A stretch of DNA of 9,581 nucleotides, from assembly GCA_934621705.1 (NCBI GenBank), contig CAKTUP010000081.1, forward strand, positions 1 to 9,581, in the 5' to 3' direction. The position numbers were made by a program, and so were the translations under genes. The first letter of the stretch is position 1; every line of letters starts with the position of its first letter. Shown here one piece after another: positions 1 through 7,526 of this stretch. The stretch comes from an uncultured Petrimonas sp. (GTDB taxonomy: Bacteria > Bacteroidota > Bacteroidia > Bacteroidales > Dysgonomonadaceae). The notes beneath the pieces were generated by a model. It was not told where the DNA came from, did not search any database, and saw only the letters and a program-made list of their open reading frames with translations.

Positions 1-2
1 CG

Positions 3-149
3 GCAGAAGTGAAAGTGGAAAACGGGACAATGTCCGTTTCCGATTTGGTAAAAGAAATCAGCGCCGAAGAAGCCGCCAAACGAGCTAAAACATTGCACGA
101 AATTCAATATCTCATGTCCATATATTCACTTAAATACACTACAAACTAA
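3..149 (+). CDS. TolC-like outer-membrane efflux protein, C-terminal fragment
   Basis: An open frame enters from the left edge and stops at TAA 147-149, giving the last 48 residues of a protein. It contains an NGT-x-SVSDLVKE segment and then a helical tail, KTLHEIQYLMSIYSLKY. This resembles the C-terminal helix of Bacteroidota TolC-family channels, where the end of the periplasmic coiled coil returns to the membrane. The next gene, a membrane-fusion adaptor, starts 14 nt downstream, and TolC followed by HlyD is the usual order in such operons. Most of the gene lies outside the window, so the family call rests on a short tail plus context. The frame itself is secure, because the other two forward frames are interrupted within this stretch. 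Confidence 0.68.
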   Translation, partial: AEVKVENGTMSVSDLVKEISAEEAAKRAKTLHEIQYLMSIYSLKYTTN

Positions 150-163
150 CAAAATACAACCGT

Positions 164-1060
164 ATGAAATCATTTTATTTATTGTTATCAGGATTAGCGT
201 TTTTATTCTTGTTGTCGTGCAACAAATCCAAGGACAATTACGACGCAACCGGCTCGTTTGAAGCTACTGAAATCATTGTTTCATCGCAGGCAAACGGAAA
301 AATTGTAGAATTTACCGTCAACGAAGGAGAACAATTGCAACAAGGACAACAAGTGGGACTTATCGACAGCACACAACTCCACCTGCAAAAAATGAGTTTG
401 CTCTCGAACCAACGCGGTGTACGCGCGCAGCAACCCGACATTCGTACACAAACCGCCGCCATTCAGGAGCAAATTAGAACACTGGAACGGGAAAAAGCAC
501 GCGTTCAGCGGCTTCTGGCTTCAAATGCCGCCAACCGGAAGCAGTTGGACGATATTGAATCTCAAATCGATGTGCTGCAAAGGCAGTTGTCGGCACAGAC
601 ATCTACGTTGCAAAAAAACACGCAAAACATTTCGGCGCAAGGCTCCACGCTGGATATTCAGATAGCTCAATTGGAAGACCAACTCGAGAAAACCCGGATA
701 GTCAGCCCGATTTCGGGGATGGTGCTCAACAAGTACGTGGAAATGGGCGAATTGGCCGGAATGGGCACTCCGCTGTTTAAAATTGCCGACACCAATACGC
801 TGTATTTAAGAGCTTATGTGACTAATGACCAACTTGCACAAATAAAAATAAGCGACGAAGTTACCGTTAGCGTGGATGCGGGCGACGGCAAAATGAAACC
901 CTATACCGGCACGCTAAACTGGATATCGGATAAATCGGAATTTACCCCGAAGACCATTCAAACAAAAAACGAACGTGCCAATTTGGTGTACGCCATAAAA
1001 ATTGCAGTTCCCAACGACGGTTATTTGAAAATCGGGATGTACGGAGAAGTAGTTTTCTGA
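164..1060 (+). CDS. HlyD/YbhG-type membrane-fusion lipoprotein of an ABC efflux pump
   Basis: This is the periplasmic adaptor that would join the inner-membrane ABC transporter to the TolC-like channel. The 298-aa product begins with a lipoprotein signal: a hydrophobic stretch and an LLSC lipobox with Cys19, so it is probably lipid-anchored. Domains in order: first half of a biotinyl-lipoyl fold (about 31-70, with SSQANGKIVEF and NEGEQL), a long Gln-rich coiled-coil hairpin (about 75-175), the second lipoyl half (about 178-209, with IVSPISGMVLNKYV and GTPLFKIAD), and a beta-barrel region (about 212-285). The segment KSEFTPKTIQTKNER at 257-271 is typical of the YbhG/YhiI branch. The ATG at 164 leaves a short gap after the upstream TolC stop and gives a complete signal peptide. 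No strong Shine-Dalgarno is visible, which is normal for Bacteroidota. The transported substrate cannot be told from the sequence. Confidence 0.93.
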   Translation: MKSFYLLLSGLAFLFLLSCNKSKDNYDATGSFEATEIIVSSQANGKIVEFTVNEGEQLQQGQQVGLIDSTQLHLQKMSLLSNQRGVRAQQPDIRTQTAAIQEQIRTLEREKARVQRLLASNAANRKQLDDIESQIDVLQRQLSAQTSTLQKNTQNISAQGSTLDIQIAQLEDQLEKTRIVSPISGMVLNKYVEMGELAGMGTPLFKIADTNTLYLRAYVTNDQLAQIKISDEVTVSVDAGDGKMKPYTGTLNWISDKSEFTPKTIQTKNERANLVYAIKIAVPNDGYLKIGMYGEVVF

Positions 1061-1184
1061 GTTACGGGTTACGAGTTTCGTGTTATGTACAGCTGCTTAT
1101 TATCAGTACATTATAAAAAATCTATTTGTCTTAAAGTCTTTTGTCGTCTGTCTTGGCTCTTGGCTCTTTACTCTTTACTCTAAA
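1061..1184. repeat. Two degenerate heptanucleotide repeat arrays inside the operon
   Basis: The 139-nt gap between the adaptor gene and the first ATPase gene is largely built of 7-nt units. At 1061-1088 there are four units close to GTTACGG (GTTACGG, GTTACGA, GTTTCGT, GTTATGT). At 1128-1184 there are about eight units of a GTCTTxx/CTCTTxx pattern, one of them 8 nt long, including the adjacent identical pair CTCTTTA, CTCTTTA at 1164-1177. The phase is kept through both arrays. From memory, similar heptad runs are scattered between genes in Bacteroidales genomes, but no function is known to me. They are not CRISPR-like because they have no spacers. Confidence 0.7.
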
Positions 1185-1199
1185 ACATCGTCTTATAAA

Positions 1200-2096
1200 A
1201 TGATTACAGTAAACAACATACATAAAACCTACGGAAAGGTAAAAGCGATCAACGGAATCTCATTTTCGGTGGATGAAGGAGAGATATTCGGCGTAATCGG
1301 CCCCGACGGGGCAGGCAAAACATCGTTGTTTCGCATTCTAACTTCGTTGATACTTCCCGACAGCGGTTCTGCCACGATGAACGGTCTCGATGTCATAAAA
1401 GATTACCGGAAAGTTCGTCAGATTATCGGTTATATGCCGGGCAGGTTTTCCCTGTATCAGGATTTGAGCGTAGAAGAGAATTTGACTTTTTTTGCCACGC
1501 TTTTCAACACCACCATCGAAGAAAATTACCATCTGGTAAAAGACATTTACCAACAAATTGAACCGTTCAAAAAACGCCGTGCAGGCGCGCTTTCCGGTGG
1601 AATGAAACAAAAGCTCGCGTTAAGTTGCGCTCTTATCCACAAACCCGAAATTCTTATTCTGGACGAACCCACTACCGGCGTTGACCCCGTTTCGAGAAAG
1701 GAATTTTGGGATATGCTCAAACGACTTAAGGAACAAGGAATTACCATCTTGGTTTCAACGGCTTATATGGATGAAGCAAGTCAGTGCGACAGAATTGCGC
1801 TTATGCGTGAAGGGGAATTTATAGCAAACGATACTCCGCAAGGCATTATCGACAGCTATTCCGATATACTTTGGTCGGTGGAAGGCGACAAAATGTCATC
1901 GCTGCTTATCGATGTCCGGAATCATCACAACGTGCAAACCTGTTTTGCGTTCGGCGATAAACTTCATATTACCGTGGATAAAGGATTGCAGTTTGACGAG
2001 TTGCAAGAATATCTCAAAAACAAAGGATACGGCAACGTCAAAATAGCACCCATTCAACCCACTATCGAAGATTGTTTTATGGCATTAACAAAATAA
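1200..2096 (+). CDS. ABC transporter ATPase, equivalent of the YbhF N-terminal half
   Basis: This 298-aa nucleotide-binding subunit would power export through the ABC-2 permeases downstream. Motifs: Walker A GPDGAGKT at 34-41 (Asp in place of the usual Asn, as in the first half of E. coli YbhF), signature LSGGM at 131-135, Walker B ILILD with catalytic Glu156, and D-loop GVDP. Two switch positions are unusual. The Q-loop reads YMPGRFSLY, with Gly81 where Gln is expected, and the H-loop reads STAYMDEA, with Ala188 where His is expected. A C-terminal extension (about 221-298) goes beyond the core fold. The frame is open from 1080, but ATG 1200 is preferred: it starts the standard N-terminus (MITVNNIHKTYG), and the 40 residues upstream would be translated heptad repeat. 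The next ATPase gene begins 5 nt after the stop. Confidence 0.93.
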   Translation: MITVNNIHKTYGKVKAINGISFSVDEGEIFGVIGPDGAGKTSLFRILTSLILPDSGSATMNGLDVIKDYRKVRQIIGYMPGRFSLYQDLSVEENLTFFATLFNTTIEENYHLVKDIYQQIEPFKKRRAGALSGGMKQKLALSCALIHKPEILILDEPTTGVDPVSRKEFWDMLKRLKEQGITILVSTAYMDEASQCDRIALMREGEFIANDTPQGIIDSYSDILWSVEGDKMSSLLIDVRNHHNVQTCFAFGDKLHITVDKGLQFDELQEYLKNKGYGNVKIAPIQPTIEDCFMALTK

Positions 2097-2101
2097 CAGA
2101 A

Positions 2102-2839
2102 ATGAACAAAGTAATAGAAGTGTCCAATCTGACAAAGAAATTCGGAAATTTTACCGCCGTTGACCACATTTCTTTTCACGTGAACGAAGGCGAAATTTTC
2201 GGCTTTCTGGGAGCAAACGGCGCCGGAAAAACAACCGCTATTCAAATGCTGTGCGGCATCAGCAAACCCACAAGCGGAGAAGGAACGGTGGCAGGATTTG
2301 ATATTCTGAAAGAAAACGAAAAGATAAAGAAAAATATCGGGTATATGAGCCAAAAGTTTTCTTTGTACGAAGACCTGAAAGTGTGGGAGAATATCCGCCT
2401 GTTCGGCGGTATTTACGGGCTTTCGAGCAAACAGATAGCCGAAAAAACCAATGAGTTGCTCAAACGCCTGAAATTTGAGAACGAACGCAATACAATAGTA
2501 AAATCACTTCCGCTGGGATGGAAACAGAAACTGGCTTTTTCGGTGGCGATATTTCACGAGCCCAAAATCGTGTTTCTCGATGAGCCTACCGGCGGTGTTG
2601 ATCCGGCGATGCGCCGCCAATTTTGGGAAATGATTTACGAAGCTGCCGACCGTGGAATTACCGTTTTCGTAACCACTCACTATATGGACGAAGCGGAATA
2701 TTGCGACCGCGTTTCCATTATGGTCGATGGCCGGATTGACGCGCTGGACTCGCCTTCGGAGCTGCGGCGGCAATTCAACACCGATTCTATGGATGAAGTT
2801 TTTCGCCGATTGGCACGCAAAGCAAAAAGGGGAGATTGA
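2102..2839 (+). CDS. ABC transporter ATPase, equivalent of the YbhF C-terminal half
   Basis: This is the second nucleotide-binding subunit (245 aa), predicted to pair with the ATPase encoded just upstream. Motifs: Walker A GANGAGKT at 37-44, Q-loop YMSQKFSLY with Gln84 intact, Walker B IVFLD with catalytic Glu161, D-loop GVDP, and H-loop TTHYMDEAEYCDR with His193 intact. The signature is degenerate: LPLGW at 136-140 replaces LSGGQ. E. coli YbhF also has a degenerate LPLG signature in its second half, which supports the homology. The start is ATG 2102, 5 nt after the previous stop. An in-frame ATG at 2072 lies inside the upstream gene and is less likely. The 96-nt gap to the first permease gene holds a near-palindrome. 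Confidence 0.93.
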   Translation: MNKVIEVSNLTKKFGNFTAVDHISFHVNEGEIFGFLGANGAGKTTAIQMLCGISKPTSGEGTVAGFDILKENEKIKKNIGYMSQKFSLYEDLKVWENIRLFGGIYGLSSKQIAEKTNELLKRLKFENERNTIVKSLPLGWKQKLAFSVAIFHEPKIVFLDEPTGGVDPAMRRQFWEMIYEAADRGITVFVTTHYMDEAEYCDRVSIMVDGRIDALDSPSELRRQFNTDSMDEVFRRLARKAKRGD

Positions 2840-2873
2840 TGAAGTTAATTACCAATTGCAACCACTGCCTATC

Positions 2874-2901
2874 GTAAAGACGCGATTAATCGCGTCTCTA
2901 C
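2874..2901. repeat. 28-bp near-perfect palindrome between ATPase and permease genes
   Basis: The two 14-nt halves, meeting between 2887 and 2888, pair at 13 of 14 positions; only A2877 against C2898 fails. The core is GACGCGATTAATCGCGTC (2879-2896). The flank at 2901-2918, read on the minus strand, resembles the GTTACGG-type heptads at 1061-1088. There is no T-run directly after it, so it is not a typical terminator. I recall very similar AGACGCGATTAATCGCGTCT palindromes between genes in Bacteroidota and cyanobacteria, which suggests a dispersed REP/MITE-like repeat; this needs a genome search. In RNA it would form a hairpin between the ATPase and permease cistrons and could affect their relative expression. 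Confidence 0.75.
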
Positions 2902-2935
2902 AACCCGCACCCCATAACATGTAACTTTAAAAAAA

Positions 2936-4042
2936 ATGAAAATATTTATCGCCTTTGTAAAAAAAGAGTTTTACCACATTTTTCGCGACAGCCGAACCAT
3001 GCTAGTGATTTTGGGTATGCCCATCGTGCAAATTCTTTTGTTTGGATTTGCCATCAACATGGAAGTTCAGGATATCAGGGTGGCTATTTACGATCCCACT
3101 CCCGATGCATCTACAAGCGACATCGTGGAGCGAATCAGCCAAAATCCGTATTTTAATATGCAGGAAAATGTACATTCCATCTACGATATCGAAGAATCGA
3201 TGCGCAAGGGAAAACTCGATCTTGCGGTGGTTTTTCAGCAGAATTTTCAAAACAGTTTGGTTCATTCGGGCGAAGCATCCGTGCAGTTAATCACGAATAC
3301 TTCCGACCCCAACCGGGGAACAATCGCTGAAAATTACGCAACGGCCATCATCGGCAATTATCAAAAAGAAATGATGCAGATTTCGCATATTCCGTTTGAA
3401 ATTAAAACGGAGAACCGGATGGTTTATAACCCCGAAATGCGTTCGTCGTTTATGTTTGTTCCGGGCATTATGGGATTGGTTTTGATGATTATCAGCGCCA
3501 TTATGACATCGGTTTCCATTATACGCGAAAAAGAGCGCGGCACCATGGAAGTGCTGCTGGCATCGCCGTTAAAACAAGGCATGATGGTGGTGGCCAAAAC
3601 AATTCCCTACATGGCGTTGTCGGTCGTCAATCTCGTATCGATTCTCCTGTTGAGCTATTTTGTGTTGAATGTTCCGATAAACGGCAGCCTGATATTGCTT
3701 TTTATCATTTCGATGCTGTATATTTTTCTGTCGTTATCGTTTGGATTAACCATTTCCACACTCGTAGATAAGCAGGTTAACGCGGTGATTATTTCGGCCA
3801 TTGGGGTAATGATTCCCGTGCTTATGTTATCGGGGATGATCTTTCCGCTCAGCAACATGCCCAAACTTCTACAACTTCTCTCGAATATTGTACCTGCAAC
3901 GTGGTATATTGCTATTGTCAGAAAAGTAATGATTCAGGGACAAGGATTACTGATGATTTGGAAAGAAACGTTCATCTTGCTGGGAATGATTACGTTCTTG
4001 CTGGGAATTACAATAATGAACACTAAAAAACGACTGGAATGA
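2936..4042 (+). CDS. ABC-2 type transporter permease, YbhS/YbhR family (first)
   Basis: This 368-aa integral membrane subunit forms half of the export channel. The layout is typical of long ABC-2 permeases: one N-terminal membrane segment (about 23-41) after the KKEFYHIFRDSRTM cytoplasmic motif, a large extracytoplasmic domain (about 43-172), then about five C-terminal membrane segments (about 174-195, 224-245, 250-277, 284-305, 342-362). The family motif IIREKERGTMEVLLASPL is at 195-212, and MLSGMIFPLSNMP at 297-309. Length and motifs match the E. coli YbhS/YbhR pair. The gene ends in an ATGA overlap with the second permease gene (4 nt shared), which suggests translational coupling and equimolar assembly. 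The ATG at 2936 follows an A-rich stretch. Confidence 0.93.
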   Translation: MKIFIAFVKKEFYHIFRDSRTMLVILGMPIVQILLFGFAINMEVQDIRVAIYDPTPDASTSDIVERISQNPYFNMQENVHSIYDIEESMRKGKLDLAVVFQQNFQNSLVHSGEASVQLITNTSDPNRGTIAENYATAIIGNYQKEMMQISHIPFEIKTENRMVYNPEMRSSFMFVPGIMGLVLMIISAIMTSVSIIREKERGTMEVLLASPLKQGMMVVAKTIPYMALSVVNLVSILLLSYFVLNVPINGSLILLFIISMLYIFLSLSFGLTISTLVDKQVNAVIISAIGVMIPVLMLSGMIFPLSNMPKLLQLLSNIVPATWYIAIVRKVMIQGQGLLMIWKETFILLGMITFLLGITIMNTKKRLE

Positions 4043-5169
4043 AGACATTGAAATTTTTGATAGAAAAAGAGTTTAAACAGATGCTGAGAAATCCGCTGAT
4101 TCCAAGACTAATTGTCTTGTTCCCGACCATGGTATTGCTGGTTTTCCCATGGGCAGTGAGTTTCGAAGTGAAAAATATCCGAATCGATGTGGTTGACCAT
4201 AGCAAAAGCGTGTATTCGCAACGATTGACCGATAAAATAAGTGCGTCGCAATACTTTATTTTGAACGATACGCCACTCGATTACCAAACGGCAGTAACGA
4301 ACATGGAAAAAGGCGAAACCGATATGATATTGGAAATTCCTTCGTCGTTCGACAAAGATCAGATAAAATACAAAACATCAAGCGTGGGAGTAGCTGCCAA
4401 TTCAGTAAACGGAACCAAAGGATTGTTGGGAAGCAATTACCTGATGCACATTGTGAATGACTTTTCATCGGAACTGCGAACGGAACTTATGCATAAAATA
4501 CCTACCGAACTTTCCGGAAGAAGAATGCCGCAAATAAAAATTGCTTCGCATTATAAATACAATCCTAAACTCGATTACAAGAATTTCATGATTCCGGGTT
4601 TCATGGTTCTGTTGCTCACAATTATCGGTGGAATTCTGCCCGCGCTGAACATCGTGTCGGAAAAAGAAGTGGGCACCATCAATCAGATTAACGTAACGCC
4701 GGTAAGCAAATTGAATTTTATCCTTGCGAAGCTCACTCCCTATTGGGTTGTGGGCATCATCATAATACTTATTTCCATTTCGGTGGCGTATTTTATTTAC
4801 GGGCTATGGCCTGCCGGAAGTTTCTTACCGGTACTTTTTTCGGGTATCGTTTTCATCTTTTCCATATCGGGATTGGGAATAATCATTTCCAACTATTCCG
4901 ATACCATGCAACAGGCAAGTTTTCTGGTAATGTTTTTCATTCTTGTTATTATTCTGTTGGGCGGTATGTTCACCCCCATTTCGAGTATGCCGGCATGGGC
5001 GCAGGTAATTGCCGTCATTAATCCGTATACTTACCTGACAAGTACCTTGCGCATGCTTTATCTGAACGGCAGCACACTTGCCGATGTGTCGCGTAATTTA
5101 CTGATGCTGCTTCTTTTTGCCGTTTTATTAAACGGATGGGCTATTTTGAGTTATAAAAAAAGGGGATAA
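4039..5169 (+). CDS. ABC-2 type transporter permease, YbhS/YbhR family (second)
   Basis: This 376-aa membrane subunit is the probable partner of the preceding permease, with the same topology: N-terminal segment about 22-42 after EKEFKQMLRNPL, an extracytoplasmic domain about 44-183, then five or so C-terminal segments (about 185-206, 234-254, 261-284, 292-312, 353-371). The motif IVSEKEVGTINQINVTP is at 205-221, and LLGGMFTPISSMP at 306-318. Two different permeases beside two different ATPases point to a fully heteromeric transporter. The start codon overlaps the previous stop codon. The DUF3943 gene begins 6 nt after this stop, so the operon continues. Confidence 0.93.
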   Translation: MKTLKFLIEKEFKQMLRNPLIPRLIVLFPTMVLLVFPWAVSFEVKNIRIDVVDHSKSVYSQRLTDKISASQYFILNDTPLDYQTAVTNMEKGETDMILEIPSSFDKDQIKYKTSSVGVAANSVNGTKGLLGSNYLMHIVNDFSSELRTELMHKIPTELSGRRMPQIKIASHYKYNPKLDYKNFMIPGFMVLLLTIIGGILPALNIVSEKEVGTINQINVTPVSKLNFILAKLTPYWVVGIIIILISISVAYFIYGLWPAGSFLPVLFSGIVFIFSISGLGIIISNYSDTMQQASFLVMFFILVIILLGGMFTPISSMPAWAQVIAVINPYTYLTSTLRMLYLNGSTLADVSRNLLMLLLFAVLLNGWAILSYKKRG

Positions 5170-5175
5170 ACTATC

Positions 5176-6648
5176 GTGTGGAGAAATATTGGAATCGGAT
5201 TTTTGCTGATAATGTTGACTATCAACAGCTATGGACAGTCGGGCCATGTGCATTTGCGCGTTGATACGGCTGACAACGCGCCAATATCTCTTCGAAAAGA
5301 CCCTGTTAAAGCCCTGTCCATCAATGTTGGGTTGAATATGGTAATGCGTGGATTTAACCGGTTTATATTGGACGATGAATTTGCGAAAATTAATTTGTCG
5401 TCCATGGGAAAGAATTTGAGAACCCTTCCGGTTTGGGACACCAATAGTTTTTCCACCAACCTGATAGCGCATCCCTATCACGGCTCCATGTACTTCAACA
5501 GCGCACGAACAAACGGATACGGTTTCTACGGTTCCATCCCTTTTACTTTTGGCGGCAGTTTGATGTGGGAGTATTTAATGGAAACAAAACCGCCTTCCAT
5601 GAACGATTTGGTTGCCACCACCGTTGGAGGTACTGCTTTGGGCGAAATCACGTTTCGATTTTCCGATATGATTTTGGACAACAGAACGTATGGTGTGGAA
5701 CGTTTTGCCCGGGAATTAGCTGCCGGAATATTCACTCCCACCCAATTAGTTAATCGGGTTATAACAGGTGAAGCGTGGAGAGTTAGAAGTGAAAAAGGAA
5801 ATGTTATTGAGACTTTGCCTTTCGTGCTAAGTGTGGGTTCGGGTGGAAAAATGATTAAGGAAGACAACCGCCCCGGATACTCTACGGGGGTAGGAGTAGA
5901 AGCTAACGTGCAATACGGAAACGTTTTTGAAGAATCCATCCGTAAACCTTACGACTGGTTTTGGATAAACGGGCATTTCAACATACACGAAGGAAATGTG
6001 TATCTGACTCAGATTAACGGAATTGGCGCGATAGTGAATAAGAATTTGTACGAAAGAAGCGGATTGAAAATAATGGGAGGATTTTTTCAACATTTCGATT
6101 ATTACAACTACAAAATGGAAACCAAGAGTGGCGAGATCATAACTCCCTATTACATTTCCGAAGCGGCAGCCGCCGGACTCGGACTGCTCATAAACCGAAA
6201 AAAAGAGAACGTAAATCTTCGCACACGAGCATTTATCAACGGAATTGGGTTGGGAGCAAGCATATCGGACTATTTCGAGATCGATGATAGGGATTACAAT
6301 ATGGGCAGCGGAATGAGCCTGAAACTGTACACCGATTTAATTATCAGAAACAAATTCTCCATATCCCTGCTTTCCGAAAATTACTTCATTTACACGTGGA
6401 AAGGCGTCGATGAAAAGTTATCGCTGAAAGACCTTACCGTTCCGGAAAGAGATTTTCTGAATGTTCAGGGCGACCGAAGTACGGCAAAACTGCGAATTTT
6501 TGGTGCGGAATTCAGATACAGAATAAACAATTTGCTGTACATAAAATTAAACAACAGGTTTTTCACGAGAGACACTTCCTATAAGTTTTTTCCAAGGGTG
6601 TTTTACCGCTCGCAGGAAAACTTTTTGAGCGTGGGAGTAACGGTTTAA
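5176..6648 (+). CDS. DUF3943-family protein, probable outer-membrane protein
   Basis: A 490-aa protein of unknown function. It starts with a signal peptide (hydrophobic to about residue 18, likely cleavage near NSYGQ). The region about 88-195 has features I recognise from DUF3943: WDTNSFSTNLIAHPYHG, then LMWEYLMETKPPSMNDLVATTVGG and a RFSDMILD segment. The remaining 300 residues alternate polar and hydrophobic/aromatic residues as a beta-barrel would, ending in FLSVGVTV. GTG 5176 is chosen because it gives a full signal peptide and lies 6 nt after the permease stop; an in-frame ATG at 5212 would remove most of the hydrophobic core. Its place at the end of the pump operon suggests an accessory envelope role, but no function is established. 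The family call rests on pattern memory. Confidence 0.82.
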   Translation: MWRNIGIGFLLIMLTINSYGQSGHVHLRVDTADNAPISLRKDPVKALSINVGLNMVMRGFNRFILDDEFAKINLSSMGKNLRTLPVWDTNSFSTNLIAHPYHGSMYFNSARTNGYGFYGSIPFTFGGSLMWEYLMETKPPSMNDLVATTVGGTALGEITFRFSDMILDNRTYGVERFARELAAGIFTPTQLVNRVITGEAWRVRSEKGNVIETLPFVLSVGSGGKMIKEDNRPGYSTGVGVEANVQYGNVFEESIRKPYDWFWINGHFNIHEGNVYLTQINGIGAIVNKNLYERSGLKIMGGFFQHFDYYNYKMETKSGEIITPYYISEAAAAGLGLLINRKKENVNLRTRAFINGIGLGASISDYFEIDDRDYNMGSGMSLKLYTDLIIRNKFSISLLSENYFIYTWKGVDEKLSLKDLTVPERDFLNVQGDRSTAKLRIFGAEFRYRINNLLYIKLNNRFFTRDTSYKFFPRVFYRSQENFLSVGVTV

Positions 6649-6706
6649 GAACAAGATGTTGCAAAAAATAACAAATATAAAGAAGTAAAACCCTGTAATT
6701 GTAAAT

Positions 6707-6720
6707 AAGATTTATCTTTG
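6707..6720 (+). promoter_or_regulatory. Bacteroidota-type -7 element and overlapping dyad upstream of tetR
   Basis: TATCTTTG at 6713-6720 matches the Bacteroidota TAnnTTTG -7 consensus and lies 42 nt before the preferred tetR start. No good TTG is found at the expected -33 spacing, so the promoter is only half supported. A small inverted repeat, AAGAT-TT-ATCTT (6707-6718), overlaps the -7 box. That is where a TetR-type autorepressor could bind, but 5-bp arms are short and the operator reading is an inference. Confidence 0.5.
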
Positions 6721-6762
6721 CATCTGTGTTTTATTTTCTTTTATCTACAAAAGATTATAGCA

Positions 6763-7350
6763 ATGGAAATTACACCAAGACAATTAGAAATTATTGAGGC
6801 TACCGGAAAAATCCTTACCGTTTCGGGCGCTAACGCGCTAACGATAAAGAATCTCGCGAAGGAAATGCAATTCTCCGAAAGCGCCATTTACAGGCATTTT
6901 TCGAGTAAAGAAGAAATTATTATAATGATGCTCAAGTATCTAAGAAGCAACATTGGTAAAATACTTAGCAACCTGACAAAAAACGGCGATATAGAAAAAG
7001 ATTTTAATATATTTTTTAATAAACTCAGCCTTTATTTCAAGGAAAATCCCTACTACGTTGTGGTGGTATTTTCGGAAGGATTAATGGACGAAAGCGACAG
7101 GATAAACGACGAAATATTTGGATTAATGGCCGTTACAAGCAGTTATTTGGAACCGATTCTGAAAGAAGGCCAAAAACAGGGAGTCTTTATTTCGTCCGTT
7201 TCGTCCGAAGATTTAACGATGATATCGCTGGCTACTTTTAAACTACATATGTTCAACTGGAAATTCTATAAATTCAAGCCTGACTTGACGGAAAATATCG
7301 GAATAATGTCCGATTCTCTGTTGACACTTTTAAGATGCAAGCCGAATTAA
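6763..7350 (+). CDS. TetR/AcrR-family transcriptional regulator
   Basis: A 195-aa one-component regulator. The N-terminal helix-turn-helix is clear: the helices around ALTIKNLAKEMQFSESAIYRHFSSKEEI (residues 25-52) carry the family's YRHFSSKEE recognition-helix ending. The helical C-terminal part (about 55-190) would bind a ligand and dimerise; ligand-pocket sequences vary too much to name an effector. It lies just after the efflux operon on the same strand, as in E. coli where a TetR regulator (ybiH/cecR) accompanies ybhGFSR, so repression of the pump is the natural inference. The ATG at 6763 gives the usual short N-terminal helix. A TTG at 6718 is in frame but falls inside the -7 promoter element and is rejected as the start. 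Confidence 0.93.
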   Translation: MEITPRQLEIIEATGKILTVSGANALTIKNLAKEMQFSESAIYRHFSSKEEIIIMMLKYLRSNIGKILSNLTKNGDIEKDFNIFFNKLSLYFKENPYYVVVVFSEGLMDESDRINDEIFGLMAVTSSYLEPILKEGQKQGVFISSVSSEDLTMISLATFKLHMFNWKFYKFKPDLTENIGIMSDSLLTLLRCKPN

Positions 7351-7526
7351 TCAACAAGATAATCCGCTTTTTAAGCCTTCAATAATAGCAATAAAAAAAT
7401 TTATAATATGGTGTTAGTGAATATTCGCAAACCAAAATAAATTATTCTGCTCCTTGATCATCGGCATTGAAAATACCCGGACAAGAGAATAAAGTATTCA
7501 ATATTTTTATCGATTAATAGCTATTT

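Noticed and set aside
1080..1199. Forty-residue N-terminal extension of the first ATPase
   Set aside because: It is translated heptad repeat and spacer, and ATG 1200 starts exactly at the conserved ABC N-terminus.
2072..2101. Earlier in-frame ATG for the second ATPase
   Set aside because: It lies inside the first ATPase gene and adds ten non-conserved residues; ATG 2102 gives the usual N-terminus and a 5-nt gap.
5128..5481. Minus-strand open frame of 117 codons
   Set aside because: It is antisense across the permease/DUF3943 junction, with no domain or start context.
5526..5939. Minus-strand open frame of 137 codons
   Set aside because: It is antisense to the DUF3943 gene, low in recognisable motifs, and fits the usual shadow of a coding strand.
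6718..6762. TTG start extending the TetR protein by 15 residues
   Set aside because: The codon is part of the TATCTTTG -7 element and so lies upstream of the expected transcript start.
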